From: Imbricaverruca yamaguchii
Taxonomy: Eukaryota > Arthropoda > Thecostraca > Neoverrucidae
Direction: 5' to 3'
DNA: 64,000 nt
Assembly: GCA_034440575.1 (NCBI GenBank)
Contig: JAOTOL010001326.1
Location: forward strand, 310,001 to 374,000
Position numbers and translations under genes: made by a program
The notes under the pieces: generated by a model
What the model saw: the letters and a program-made list of their open reading frames with translations, nothing else
Told to the model about the DNA's origin: nothing
Databases searched by the model: none
In this document: positions 11,309-21,755 of the stretch, in pieces
How positions within the stretch are numbered: the first letter of the stretch is position 1
Layout of the letters: the number at the start of each line of letters is the position of its first letter

Positions 11309-11720
11309 AAGGACTGTTCACACCTAGCGTAATCTGGACGCACTGTAGGAATCGACGCAAAGCTAGCGGACAGTTACCATGGGGCCCAATGAGTCTGCCG
11401 ATTCTGCCATTGCGTCGGCCTTGCGTCAGCTGTCTGCCGAGTCCGACAAAACGCTGGCGATTTCCAAACGGACAAAGTTGGGTTTTCTGAACTTTTTCCG
11501 CTCGGCGCACCAGCGGCATTGACGCAAGGTCGACAGACTGCTCGGGATAAGCTGCGGTCGCCATATTTGCCGATCTTGGGCGGATTGGGACCACATCGGC
11601 TGCGGTTTTTCAGCTTGGAAGTCGCAACATGTCTTAACGTGTGCGTCGGGATTACGCCTAGTCCGTCATTGCGCTGGTCTTTTTTTTGCGTCCAGATAAC
11701 GCTAGGTGTGAACAGTCCTT
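11309..11720. mobile_element. Complete 412-bp MITE
   Basis: The ends are inverted repeats of about 33 bp starting AAGGACTGTTCACACCTAGC (11309-11341 and 11688-11720), with one mismatch seen. The element is flanked by TA on both sides (11307-11308 and 11721-11722), which fits a TA target-site duplication. There is no transposase inside, so it is non-autonomous. A TA duplication suggests mobilisation by a Tc1/mariner-type transposase. That assignment is inferred, since the target could also be read as TTA or TAA. Confidence 0.82.
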
Positions 11721-12129
11721 TAAGGTCGCGAAATTTTACAGTTCATCTGAGTCAGCACTTTAGTGCCACTAAGCACCGAGGCAACCATTCGCCACAACTC
11801 AGTCTCGGAAGACCGTGGCACTTGTGTTGAGTTAGCATGTCACGACCAAGTTCTCCAGTATTTCCCTGGGCAGTTTCGGATGACCTTGTGCTGAGCAACT
11901 TCCACTCACTCCCAATTTAGTTCGACGTGTCCGCTGTCCACCACGACGAGCTATGCACACCTTCTTCGAACTTGAAAAAAGACGGACTGAACAACATTCG
12001 AGGAAGAGGTGGACCTCAGACTTGCTAACTCATACAACTTCAATATCGAAGTAATGTTCGGGGCTATCAGCACCGAAGCATGATATTCTGTCCCAAAATG
12101 CACTCTCAGAAGAGGGCATCAGCACTTTG

Positions 12130-12305
12130 CAGCAGGCGCTCTCATTAGACCTTGCAGCGGCAGTGATGAGGCAGCCGCTGTCATCAGACCTTGCAGCGGC
12201 AGTGATGGCACAGCCGCTGTCTTCAGACCTTGCAGCGGCAGTGATGGGATAGCCGCTGTCTTCAGACCTTGCAGCGGCAGTGATGGGACAGGCGCTGTCC
12301 TCAGT
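12130..12305. repeat. 39-bp minisatellite
   Basis: About four and a half copies of a 39-bp unit with CAGACCTTGCAGCGGCAGTG followed by GGACAGCCGCTGTCTT. The unit contains a short internal dyad (ACAGCCGCTGT). Confidence 0.9.
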
Positions 12306-12435
12306 TGCTGACACAACTGAACGGATGACAGTGTTCTCTCGTCCAGACAAGACTACGTACGGGATGTCTGCGTAGCAAAGGCGCATCTGGAGGCGAGTTA
12401 CTCTGTCGGACAATGGCACGTCTGAGTGGGCCTCA

Positions 12436-12605
12436 CGCAGGTGCGGATCCGGGGGGGGGGGCCTGGATAGTCACCTGTTCTACTCTGAGGGCGTCATCGG
12501 CTGAGGGTGAGCTAGAACGCCCTGGAGTGGCGCCACCTCTCTACCGGTGGGAGGGGGCACATGCCCCAGTTCCCCTCTGGCTCCGCCAGTGGCCCCAAGC
12601 ATAGT
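12436..12605. repeat. Short repeat with GGATCC/GGCTCCGCC ends
   Basis: A segment bounded by GTGCGGATCCGGGGG and CCCCTCTGGCTCCGCCA, which are partly inverted. Its G-run and C-run ends recall short dispersed repeats seen in many invertebrates. This is similarity of style only, and no second copy was found in the window. Confidence 0.3.
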
Positions 12606-13309
12606 TGTGCTTGATATTGGGCTGCATTGCGATGGCAAGCTAGGACATTTCATCGAAGCCATCGCAATATAAAACACATCGTACGTGGACCGATGGGAGC
12701 GGCGCTGGGTGTCCCAGAAGCATTAGACGCAATAGAGAAAATCGCCAAGTATTCCAATAACCCTGGAAGCGTGTATGGACAGGCTTCATCAAGATCAGCA
12801 GATGGAGGAGATCGGGAAGGCACTTGTGCATCGATGCAAGCAACACGCCCTGGAATGCAATTTTCAGCGTCCGTGCTGCCGGGGTGATGATCCGATCCGC
12901 TGTACTGATTAAGGCCAGGGTGGCCATTGGCTCACATAACGAGCCGCTCAAGCTGAGCTCGCATCAGCGCCTTCACCAATGTGAAACTGTCGAAGATGTG
13001 CTGCCGACGATGGAGCCGCTTGAAGCAGCCAACCTGGCCACCTCTGCCGCGACTGCACATTTGTGTACTTTGTTGAGTCGAATGCAAATGTAACGCAGAG
13101 CACATATCGGACACCAATAATCCAGCAATGAACCTGACGTAAGCCGCTGGAGGGGACCAACAACTCGTAGCTGCGATAAGATTCACCGACACAAGTAGAG
13201 GACGGACGCTCGGTCCGTGCTCGTGTGTCTGGTGAACACGATGGTGGCCGACCCGGCTAGTACCGAAACAGACGGCACCACGTGCAGAGTCGGGGCACCC
13301 TGGGGCGGC

Positions 13310-13400
13310 GGTGGCGAAGTGGTTAGTGTTGAATTTTGGATACGATGTCCCGGGTTCAACACTCGGTCCGCTCGGACATTTCCCAATCCCGCGAGCCACC
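13310..13400 (+). repeat. tRNA-like SINE head
   Basis: TGGCGAAGTGGTTAGTG at about 13309-13325 resembles an A box, and CCCGGGTTCAACACTCGG at about 13348-13365 resembles a B box. Spacing fits a tRNA-derived promoter, but no full cloverleaf forms. It could be a decayed SINE or a tRNA pseudogene. Confidence 0.35.
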
Positions 13401-13559
13401 GGTGAAACAGTGTGAGCGGCGCCATTAGCGGTGTTGCAAAAGCGTCGTGGACCACCGAATATATATTTTGTTTAAAGTCCAGGACCAATTAGTGCTGATG
13501 CACCTGCAAAAGGACAGAGTCGGATATATGGATGACACTGGGACATGCCCTCTAAGGAA

Positions 13560-14137
13560 ACAATGGGTACTGATCCCCATGGAGACAATACGGTCACTTA
13601 CCAGAGACGTGAACCACATTTTTCTGCCATATCCGCCTGCACATGCCCCTCTCCAATGGAAAGGTGTACTGATCCCCATGGAGACCCCTACGGTCACTTG
13701 CCAGAGACGTGAACCACATTTTTCTGCCACATCTGCCTGCCACCTCTGTCGGCCACATATGTCTGCCACATCTTTCTGCCACATGCTCCTCTCCTTTTCG
13801 GCACAGAGAGGCGGCCCTTCAGGAAAACTCGAGTGCACCCTCCTTCCGTTCAACGAATTTGCCGGACAAACTGCCCATTCAGAAGAAAAGAAGGCCGGGA
13901 GAATGCTCGAATGCAGCCCCACCCTCCCCCACGCAGCACATTGGTCATCCCCCAAACTGCCGTTTCAGACGAAAAGGAGGCCGATATTATGCTCGAATGC
14001 ACCCCTTCCGGAAACTCGACGAATTTCTCGGCCGAATGTTTCCCTCCGAGGAACAGACAGATGTGGCAGACAGATGTGGCTCACGTCTCGGGCAAGTGAC
14101 CGTAGTTGTCTCCATGGCGACCAGTGCGCCGATCATT
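13560..14137. repeat. Fold-back-like cluster
   Basis: A block of about 65 bp (TACTGATCCCCATGGAGACA ... GACGTGAACCACAT) occurs at about 13566-13625. It occurs again in the same orientation at about 13662-13722, and inverted at about 14070-14133. Between them lie CCACAT(C/A)T(G/T)TCTGCCA-type short repeats. The inverted outer copies would allow a stem-loop. It has no coding capacity and no clear target duplication. Confidence 0.55.
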
Positions 14138-14204
14138 TGGCTTTTCACCTGCAAATAAGCCGATCAGCGTGCTCAGACGTGGCCGGCGATCATCGACACG
14201 ACAG

Positions 14205-14525
14205 TTGTTAACACAACAGTTGCTAACACGGCAGTTGTCGACACGACAGTTGCTAACACGGCAGTTGTACACGACAGTTGTCGACACGACAGTTGTCGAC
14301 ACGACAGTTGTCGACACGACAGTTGTCGACACGACAGTTGTAACACGACAGTTGTTAACACGACAGTTGTCGTCACGACAGTTGTTAACACGACAGTTGT
14401 CGTCACGACAGTTGTTAACACGACAGTTGTCGTCACGACAGTTGTTAACACGGCAGTTGTTAACATGACAGTTGTTAACACGACAGTTGTTAACACGGCA
14501 GTTGTTAACGCGACAGTTGTCTAAC
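14205..14525. repeat. 15-bp minisatellite
   Basis: About twenty copies of ACACGACAGTTGTTA and variants in which TTAAC alternates with TCGAC or CGTCAC. A CA/TA dinucleotide tract follows at 14595-14655. Confidence 0.95.
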
Positions 14526-14593
14526 GTTAATGCAATATTTCGCGCCATTTACCATCGTTTGGACAGCTTCCTTGATGAGGAATATATGCATAT

Positions 14594-14657
<64 letters not shown>

Positions 14658-15287
14658 TTATTAATTTATTTATCCTTTCAATTATATGCATCAATATTTA
14701 ATATCATATTATATCTAGCAATACAAACAAATCAGATGTATACCAAATATTCACTTAGGACATCTTAGGCCGAATATATATTTTGTGTACAGTTCTTGGT
14801 GATTAATTGTCAAACTGCAATACCAAAAACAAAAAAGTTAATGTTGAGGAAAGTGAGCACCGGATGGAGGGCGCCATGACGTAGTCCAGCGCGTAGGGGG
14901 GGCAGTTTTAAGTCGTTATTTTAAGAAGCGTGTAATTGCGCATTGCTAGAGAAATAACATTTCCGAACTAAAATACAAGTGTATGTGGAATATTTCATCG
15001 CATTTCTATCTTCCCTTAAAAGGATATTGATAGCGCATACATATTCCGATGATGAATCACAGTTTTATGTTTATTAGGACCATTAGGAGAGGAATTAAAA
15101 TATTGCCGCTGCATGGCTTTGATTCTTTTGGTTGGCGATGTTTTAACAATACCAAAGGCACATGAGCATACAGCCTCATAATCATGGGTTAAGTTACAGG
15201 TGTACTTTCTGAAATTCATCACAGGTATTCTCCTGCAGAGCAGCTCCAGTTTTGGGCCAGTTAATTGAAACCTACCTTCCGAACCTA
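14526..15287. other. AT-rich spacer with (CA)n(TA)n microsatellite
   Basis: It contains the CA/TA microsatellite at 14595-14655 and AT-rich unique sequence. A 68-codon minus-strand frame (15016-15222) is not recognisable. No RNA gene is seen. Confidence 0.4.
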
Positions 15288-16440
15288 ATAAATCCCAACC
15301 TTGGTGCTATCTCTCTCCAGTCATGCCACTGTGGCTTGTCTTCAGTTTTGGTGTCAAATTGTTTTTGGTAGCGTGCCAGATTTGTCACAAACCCTTAATA
15401 TAAATTAACCCCATCGTTCAACGCGTCTGCCAATAGGTGGCAACTCTTTCGCCTTGAACGGTCAATAACGTATGGTTCTATGGATTTCAAAATATAAATA
15501 GGAACCTCGAATTAGCACACAACCAAAATACTGCAACACAATTCCATACCGACAATTTCAGCAAATTGTTGATTGGGTGACGAGCCATCTTGACACCTCC
15601 CTTGATGATCCTCCTGTCAGCTGTCCCCATCTTGTGTACTTATACCCCATGCCATTTCCCTCTCGTGGTTCCAAGAATTCACCTAGCCATGTGGTCTGGA
15701 AATAAACCTCCGACACTGCAAACATATTCATCAATTACGATGAAGCTTAGTATGTGTCACATAGATCCAGGGGTTCGTCGCTTTCGGGCCACCAAATTGA
15801 GCGGTGTTTATTTGGAGGAAGATACAGCCACTGACGGAGTCGCTGTACGGCGTGGGGCGGAACCCGACGGAAACCGGCCACACGTCACAATGACAGGTGG
15901 CACACTGGCTGTGCACCGTGCAACATCGCGTGCAGTGCAGCGCACCAGTGTTGACCCGTCTGGCGTCCGGCTCGACCGTGCCTCGGGCCGCAGCTAGGGT
16001 CGGCCAGTGCCTCGGGCTAGAGCGACAGCAGCGTAAGGACTGGGGCTGCGCGACACTCGATAGAAGCCCGGCTTGAGCAGCAGTTCCATTGCGCCGACTG
16101 CTGTCACTTGGGTGCCGACTTGTCGCTGTGTGCTTATCGGTGCCAGCTTGTGGCCCAGCCACAACTGGCAGTGAACTGGCCTTACCTGGCACTGACCCCT
16201 GACCTGGCCTGAACTGGCACGGACGGTGTGGTCCCTGAACGGTCTCGAAGACGTCAAAGACGAGTTGTTCAAGTGCCACCGTTGGATTCTGGTGAGGAGT
16301 TTGAACTCGCAAGACATCGCGCGAACATCTCGCCAAAACGCTGGAGCGTCGTCTCAGCACATTCTAGTTTCCTCGCAACACGCTTGCTTGCTGACGAAAG
16401 GCCGAATAAAATTGTCGGAAAGGCTGGCGTCGCCCCTGGC

Positions 16441-16570
16441 AACAGTCTGCTGCAGGAGCTGCAGTGACACAGTTCTGGTCGGCAGTCGTCAGCGCCGCTT
16501 CACCTCGAGTCTCTGCTGCAGGAGCTGCAGTGACAGCGGTCTGGTCGGCAGTCGTCAGCGCCGCTCTACC
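16441..16570. repeat. 66-bp minisatellite, right arm
   Basis: About two copies of the unit present in about four copies at 5071-5345, in inverted orientation. Confidence 0.9.
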
Positions 16571-16802
16571 TCCAGTCCGCTGACGTCACAGGAGCCTGAC
16601 ACGGTCTGCACCTCCTGAACAGGGAGTCCGCACCTTCGAACTACCACAGCGATCGCCTTCACAGCGCCACTGAGGTGACGTCACGAGGCGACTGAGGTCA
16701 CGCCCGTCGGCCGCCGGCACGGACTGAGACGGCCGGCGCCCCGTACCTGACGTGAGGTGCAGCTCAGCCGAACCAGGCCTGGCGTCGCCCAGCAGCCACA
16801 CC
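16571..16802 (+). promoter_or_regulatory. Upstream region of right transporter with CRE-like site
   Basis: TGACGTCA lies at 16581-16588, at the same 215-base distance from the chosen start as in the left arm. It differs from the left copy at several other positions in this interval. Regulatory function is inferred only. Confidence 0.3.
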
Positions 16803-18443
16803 ATGGCGTCGCCGGCAGCGAAGGCAGCGTCCGCACGTGAGGAGGACACGACGAAGGGCCGGTCCGCCGAGGACGGCTACTTCGAGGAGATCCTGGAGCG
16901 GTGCTGCGGCATGGGCCGGTGGCAGGTGCTGCAGGCCGTCTACATGTCCGTCACGTCCCTGCTGTTTCCCGCGCTGTCGCTCTCCATGGTGTTCGTGGGC
17001 GCCACGCCCGACTTCCGGTGTGCCAACGGCTTTGACGAGAGCGCAACGTTCGCCGACCTGCCGGCAAGCGTGCCGCGCTGCCACGCTGCCAACGCGACGG
17101 CGGCCTGCACGCGCTGGGCGTTCGACCGGTCCGTCTACGCGTCCACCGTGGTGACAGAGTGGCATCTGGTGTGCGACAGGAAGCCGCTGCTGTCCATGCT
17201 GCAGTCGTGGCTGATGATCGGCGGCATAGCCACCTCGGTGGTGACGGGCCAGCTGGCGGACAGGTTCGGCCGGAGGCCCGTCCTCCTGCCGTGCATGATG
17301 CTGCTGGTGGCCGCCATGTTCGCCTCCGCGTTCGCGCCGAGCTACGCGCTGTTCGCAGCGACGCGCTTCCTGATGGGCGCCGGCATCGTCGGCATGTTTA
17401 GCGGCCAATACCTGCTGATGATGGAGGCGGTGAGTGCGCGGTGGCGCGCCGTCGTTGGCGTCGTCTCCATCATGTTGTTCCCCGTGGGCACCTCCCTGCT
17501 GGCGGTCGCCTCGTACTTCATCCGGGACGGTCAGATGCTGCGGCTGGCCTACGCCTGCCCCTTCCTCCTGCTGCTGCTCAACTTCTGGCTGATGCCCGAG
17601 TCGCCCCGCTGGCTGGTGCATCACGGCCGGTTCGACGAGGCGTGCGCCGTGCTGCGCTCCGCCGCCCGCTGGAACGGCAGGACGATGCCGCCCGAGCAGG
17701 AGGTGCGTCAGCTGATGACCACGGCGCACTGTGACGTGCTGGCGCGCCGGGCGGAGCTGAAGGGCGACAGCGGCTTGCAGCGACTGCTGCAGCTGTTCCG
17801 CACGCCGCAGATGCGCCGCTACACACTCGTCTACATCGTGGTCTGCTTCATCACGGCCGGCGCGTTCTACGGCATCTCGTTCGACATGACGCAGCTGAGC
17901 AGCAGCCCGCACCTGGCCGGCGTGCTGTCCGGCGTGACCAGCATCCCCTCCTACTTTGTCACGCCGCTGCTGGACCGGTTGGGCCGGCGGTTGTCGCTGG
18001 TGCTGTTCTTCGTCGGCGCGGCCGCCTGCATGCTGCTGGTGCTGGCCAGCACCGACGAGACGCTGGGCCTGGTGCTGGGGCTGGCGGCCAAGCTGGGCGT
18101 CGGCGCCGCGTTCGCCACACTCGGCCCCTACATCACCGAGTGTTTCCCGACGCAGGCGCGAGGCCAGGCGTTCGGCGTGGTGCAGACGGCCATCCGGCTG
18201 GGCGCCACCGTGTCGCCGTTCGTGGTCGACCTGGTGAGCGAGCTGCACCCGGCGGCGCCGTCGGCCGTGTTTGGCGCCCTCTTGCTGGTGGCCGCCGGCG
18301 CGTGCCTTCTGCTGCCCGAGACGCTGGGCAGGCCGATGCCCGAGAGCGTCGCCGACGTGGAGGAAGCCGCCGTACGCAGACGGCGTGACGCCAAGCTTAC
18401 ATCTGGAATCTTTCGAATCTTTCGACATAGACAGGAAGTTTGA
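16803..18443 (+). CDS. SLC22-type organic cation/anion transporter, right copy
   Basis: This is the intact 546-residue partner of the left gene, with the same MFS signatures (GQLADRFGRRP at 149-159, ESPRWL at 266-271, ETLGRP at 506-511) and the same N97 glycosylation site. I count about 20 residue differences from the left copy. They are spread over the protein and mostly sit in or near membrane segments, for example F/S at 52, I/F at 199, A/D at 322 and C/R at 525. None destroys a family motif. The chosen start (ATG in CACCATGGCG) matches the left copy; the upstream in-frame ATG at 16752 is less favoured. The gene is transcribed away from its twin across the spacer. Both frames being open suggests that both are functional or that duplication was recent. 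The organic-ion substrate is not identifiable. Confidence 0.93.
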   Translation: MASPAAKAASAREEDTTKGRSAEDGYFEEILERCCGMGRWQVLQAVYMSVTSLLFPALSLSMVFVGATPDFRCANGFDESATFADLPASVPRCHAANATAACTRWAFDRSVYASTVVTEWHLVCDRKPLLSMLQSWLMIGGIATSVVTGQLADRFGRRPVLLPCMMLLVAAMFASAFAPSYALFAATRFLMGAGIVGMFSGQYLLMMEAVSARWRAVVGVVSIMLFPVGTSLLAVASYFIRDGQMLRLAYACPFLLLLLNFWLMPESPRWLVHHGRFDEACAVLRSAARWNGRTMPPEQEVRQLMTTAHCDVLARRAELKGDSGLQRLLQLFRTPQMRRYTLVYIVVCFITAGAFYGISFDMTQLSSSPHLAGVLSGVTSIPSYFVTPLLDRLGRRLSLVLFFVGAAACMLLVLASTDETLGLVLGLAAKLGVGAAFATLGPYITECFPTQARGQAFGVVQTAIRLGATVSPFVVDLVSELHPAAPSAVFGALLLVAAGACLLLPETLGRPMPESVADVEEAAVRRRRDAKLTSGIFRIFRHRQEV

Positions 18444-21337
18444 TTCTTCATTCTTTCGATTCCTTCGTAAACCCCAATGTTTGGAATCTCAAATCCTTGG
18501 AATCTTTCGACTTAGTTGGCATGTTAGAATGCTAATTCTTCTGAATCACAAACTTCAATATTTTGAATCCTTCGACGAAGTTACAACTCTTAAATCTTGA
18601 ATATTTTAAGCTTGCTCAAAACTCGACGCTAGGAAACTTTCATTTTTCAAATACGTCGAAAAAAATTGAGTCTTATAGATTTTGAATCTTGGAATTATAA
18701 GGATTCACGAGTTATAAATTCAAGTTGTTGACTTTTGGGATAACTATGTATCAGATTTTATGTATCTCTCGACCTTGAAAACACTAACGTAAGAAAATTG
18801 TTTCTCGAGATACAACTCAGTATATACCTAGCTGGGTTGAATAATTCGATGGAATTATAAAGAAGCAGATAGTTACAATGTCTGAAGAGGAAACAAAGTA
18901 TATGGAATGTCGTAATCTACGATAAATGGCTGATGAGAATCTCACTTAGCTGCGCGGTCACAAGAGGCGTAGGAGCGACAGGACAAGTGTGTGTGGGGGG
19001 GGGGGGGGGCTTACAGCAGGGCGCCCACTTCCCCGGAGCACCTGGGCTGGTACCACCGACTGGTAACATTTTAGGGGGCTATGCAGTGTCCCTTGGTCGG
19101 GAACTTGTACTGAGGGGCGCCGGTTGTATTGTATCGAGGGGCGCCGCCGAAAGGGATGGGGGACTATGGTAGTCTATGGACTGAAAAGTTGTTCCCATGT
19201 TCCATCTGCCTCTGCTAAGATTGTCGGCAATAAGCAGACAAGTTTGAGGCACGCCTGGTTGATCTGGCGTAGTTAGATTCTAACACATATCTGAGCTGTC
19301 TTTGATTAAAGCAATTAATATTCGCCTGAGGAGAGCCAAGACGCATACTATTACTCACGTATATTTTGCATGGTCGCCTTTGGATTATATTATTCAAATC
19401 GGTGAAAAGCCAAGGAGTAGAAAATATATCAGTAGAAACGGCTGCCGTGGATCTGTAGCTTTCAAAATATCGTGCCGTACCGCTACGAATCTTTAGACAT
19501 CGAAATACTGAAATAAAGGACAAAATACTTCAGCAAGCACGTGCACGCCCAACAACACACACGACGGCCATCTTGGAAGCAAGGTAATTGAAACAGGTAA
19601 TTATCCGTCGATTTTAGGTCCGACACGACGTCACTGCTCTGGCTGGAGCGATCATGGATAGCCCATATTAGATTGGAAAATCAGACGCGCATCTTGCAAA
19701 TGATTTGAAAGACTTACCACAATTTTGGAGAACTAGAGACATTTATCGGGATCGGCTTAGTGTTTATGCACGAAGTGTAATAAAATATAGATTCGAACGT
19801 CAATGTGCGCTTATGCACACAGCACTTCGTATTTGCCCACCCTAGCCAGAGCACTATCATTTCGAGCAATTAGGAGCGCATGGAGAAGGGGGGGGGTACG
19901 GGAGTAGTTTCCCGTGGCTAGCAGTAGCGAGGCCCACGAATATTTTAATTGCATTTAACAACTATGGAAGAAAATATCGGGACCTAGCTTAATCTAACCG
20001 AACCACGTCAACCCAACACTACCATAACCTGTCGTATCAGCGCATAGTCTATTCTACTCTGCCCGGACAATCCTAGCCTGCTGGAGTATATGATGATATG
20101 GGAGATTTCAGGAACGTGGTCGAGACAAGAAGTGTAGAATAGAAGCAAAGGAAATCAAAGGGGCAAATATCATCTAAGTCCCAGGAGCCAGTGAAAATAG
20201 GCAGGATACAAAATAGCTAAGCTCTATAGTGTCACTGTTTCGAATCTTTGGAGGGCACTTTCGCCTCAATGTTCATTATGATGTGCATGCCTGGTTGTCA
20301 TATAACTCCCCCCCCCCCACGGTGTTGGAAGATTCCTGTGACCTCACCGGATTCCACTCCCATTTTGTGTGGCTGAATGTCGGCTTCCGCAGCTGTTCTT
20401 GTCATGCTTCAAGTGGTTTTCAAGCATTCCCATGGAATTGCAGGTTCGGACAGCTGAATAATATTGCATAATCAGCCACAATGGGCAATGTCGGGTGCTT
20501 TACGGTTCCCGACAGATGTACGACGAGACATAGTTGATCGACCAAGCTACCCTCAAACGACGTGTTCCGAATGAGTGAATACTTGGTGGGGAATTTGGAC
20601 ACACAAGTTGAGAATTCGAGCCCGGGAGTAATTGAAGTCATAAGACACCCACTAATGACAAATTGGGGATAAACGCAGGAGCTCCAGGGCCCTTCACAGG
20701 AATTGTATGCCATTTCGCATGCGCTCCGGCGGGAGGTCAAAGTGATCCCCTAATATGTTTCCAAAGCCGCCGCGCGTGCGCACGGTCGATATCTACTGGT
20801 ACGTTTGACTCGAAAACATGAATGGTCACCGAGCCAGCCGACAAGGTCGCTTCAGCGGTTCTGAAAACTGCTGTTTTGGGAACAGCGTTCAAAGCAACGT
20901 CATAGCCAAGCTAAAGTTGCACCAGATGTTGGTATGTGGCTGAATTTACAACTGGCCAAGGAAAAGTGAGAAAGAAACAATTTGATGACGTGGGCCAGGG
21001 TGCAGCTTTGCATGCTATTGGGAGGACACTTGCCTCGCCCCCTAATGATTTCAACGTTTAACGTGGGACCCTATGTGGTATGCCCAAACCCGTTTGGAAC
21101 CGCCCATTGCCTTCATGCATTGCGCGCTCCTAATAATTTCCAGAAACCCACAACTATGGACGTAGAGTTGTGTACTGAAGCCAGGATAAAGTCAATAATA
21201 TGAGGATACAGCTGAGATTGATTGCTTTTTAGCATATTACTACCAAACCAACGCTTGTCAAAGTCCTATTGGTGCGCGCTTGCCGATGAAATTGTTGAAG
21301 ACGAGCGGATCCGAACTGGCGACCGCAACACCCCCCC
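18444..21337. other. Duplicated intergenic DNA, right arm
   Basis: This is the mirror of 276-3142. It begins with the AT-rich GAATC/TTTCGA-type repeat and contains G-runs at about 19000-19010 and 19889-19896 that differ in length from the left arm. No recognised gene. Confidence 0.5.
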
Positions 21338-21728
21338 CCCCCCTCCCGCCAGCTGGTCAGGTCACTTGACCACATCACCGCCCCCCGCGTGCTGGTCAGG
21401 TCATTTGACCACGACACTGTCCCCCGCGGGCTGGTCAGGTCATTTGACCACGACACTGTCCCCCGTGGGCTGGTCTGGTCATTTGACCACAACACTGTCC
21501 CCCGCGGGCTGATCAAGTCATTTGGCCACAACACAGTCCCACCGCGGGCTGGTCGGATCACTTGACCACAACGCCGTCCCCCCCCCCGCAGGCTGGTCAG
21601 GTCACTTGGCCACAACACCGTCCCCCGCGGTCTGGTCAGGTCATTTGACCACAACACAGTCCCACCGCGGTCTGGTCAGGTCATTTGACCACGACACAGT
21701 CCCACCGCGGGCTGATCAGGTCATTTAG
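21338..21728. repeat. 39-bp minisatellite, right arm
   Basis: About ten copies of a 39-bp unit (CTGGTCAGGTCATTTGACCA followed by CGACACTGTCCCCCGCGGG). Each unit contains AGGTCA-TT-TGACC, an inverted pair of hexamer half-sites like those bound by nuclear receptors. Confidence 0.9.
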
Positions 21729-21755
21729 CCACTCGGCAACACTTACCATAGACCT

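Larger units (their letters stand above)
15288..21755. repeat. Right arm of giant inverted repeat
   Basis: This is the mirrored copy of 1-6511. It carries the second transporter gene on the plus strand. The outer end has a longer 39-bp minisatellite (21338-21728) than the left arm. The inner end has a shorter 66-bp minisatellite (16441-16570). The homology reaches 21755 because the left arm runs off the window there, so the true outer boundary is not visible. Confidence 0.93.
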
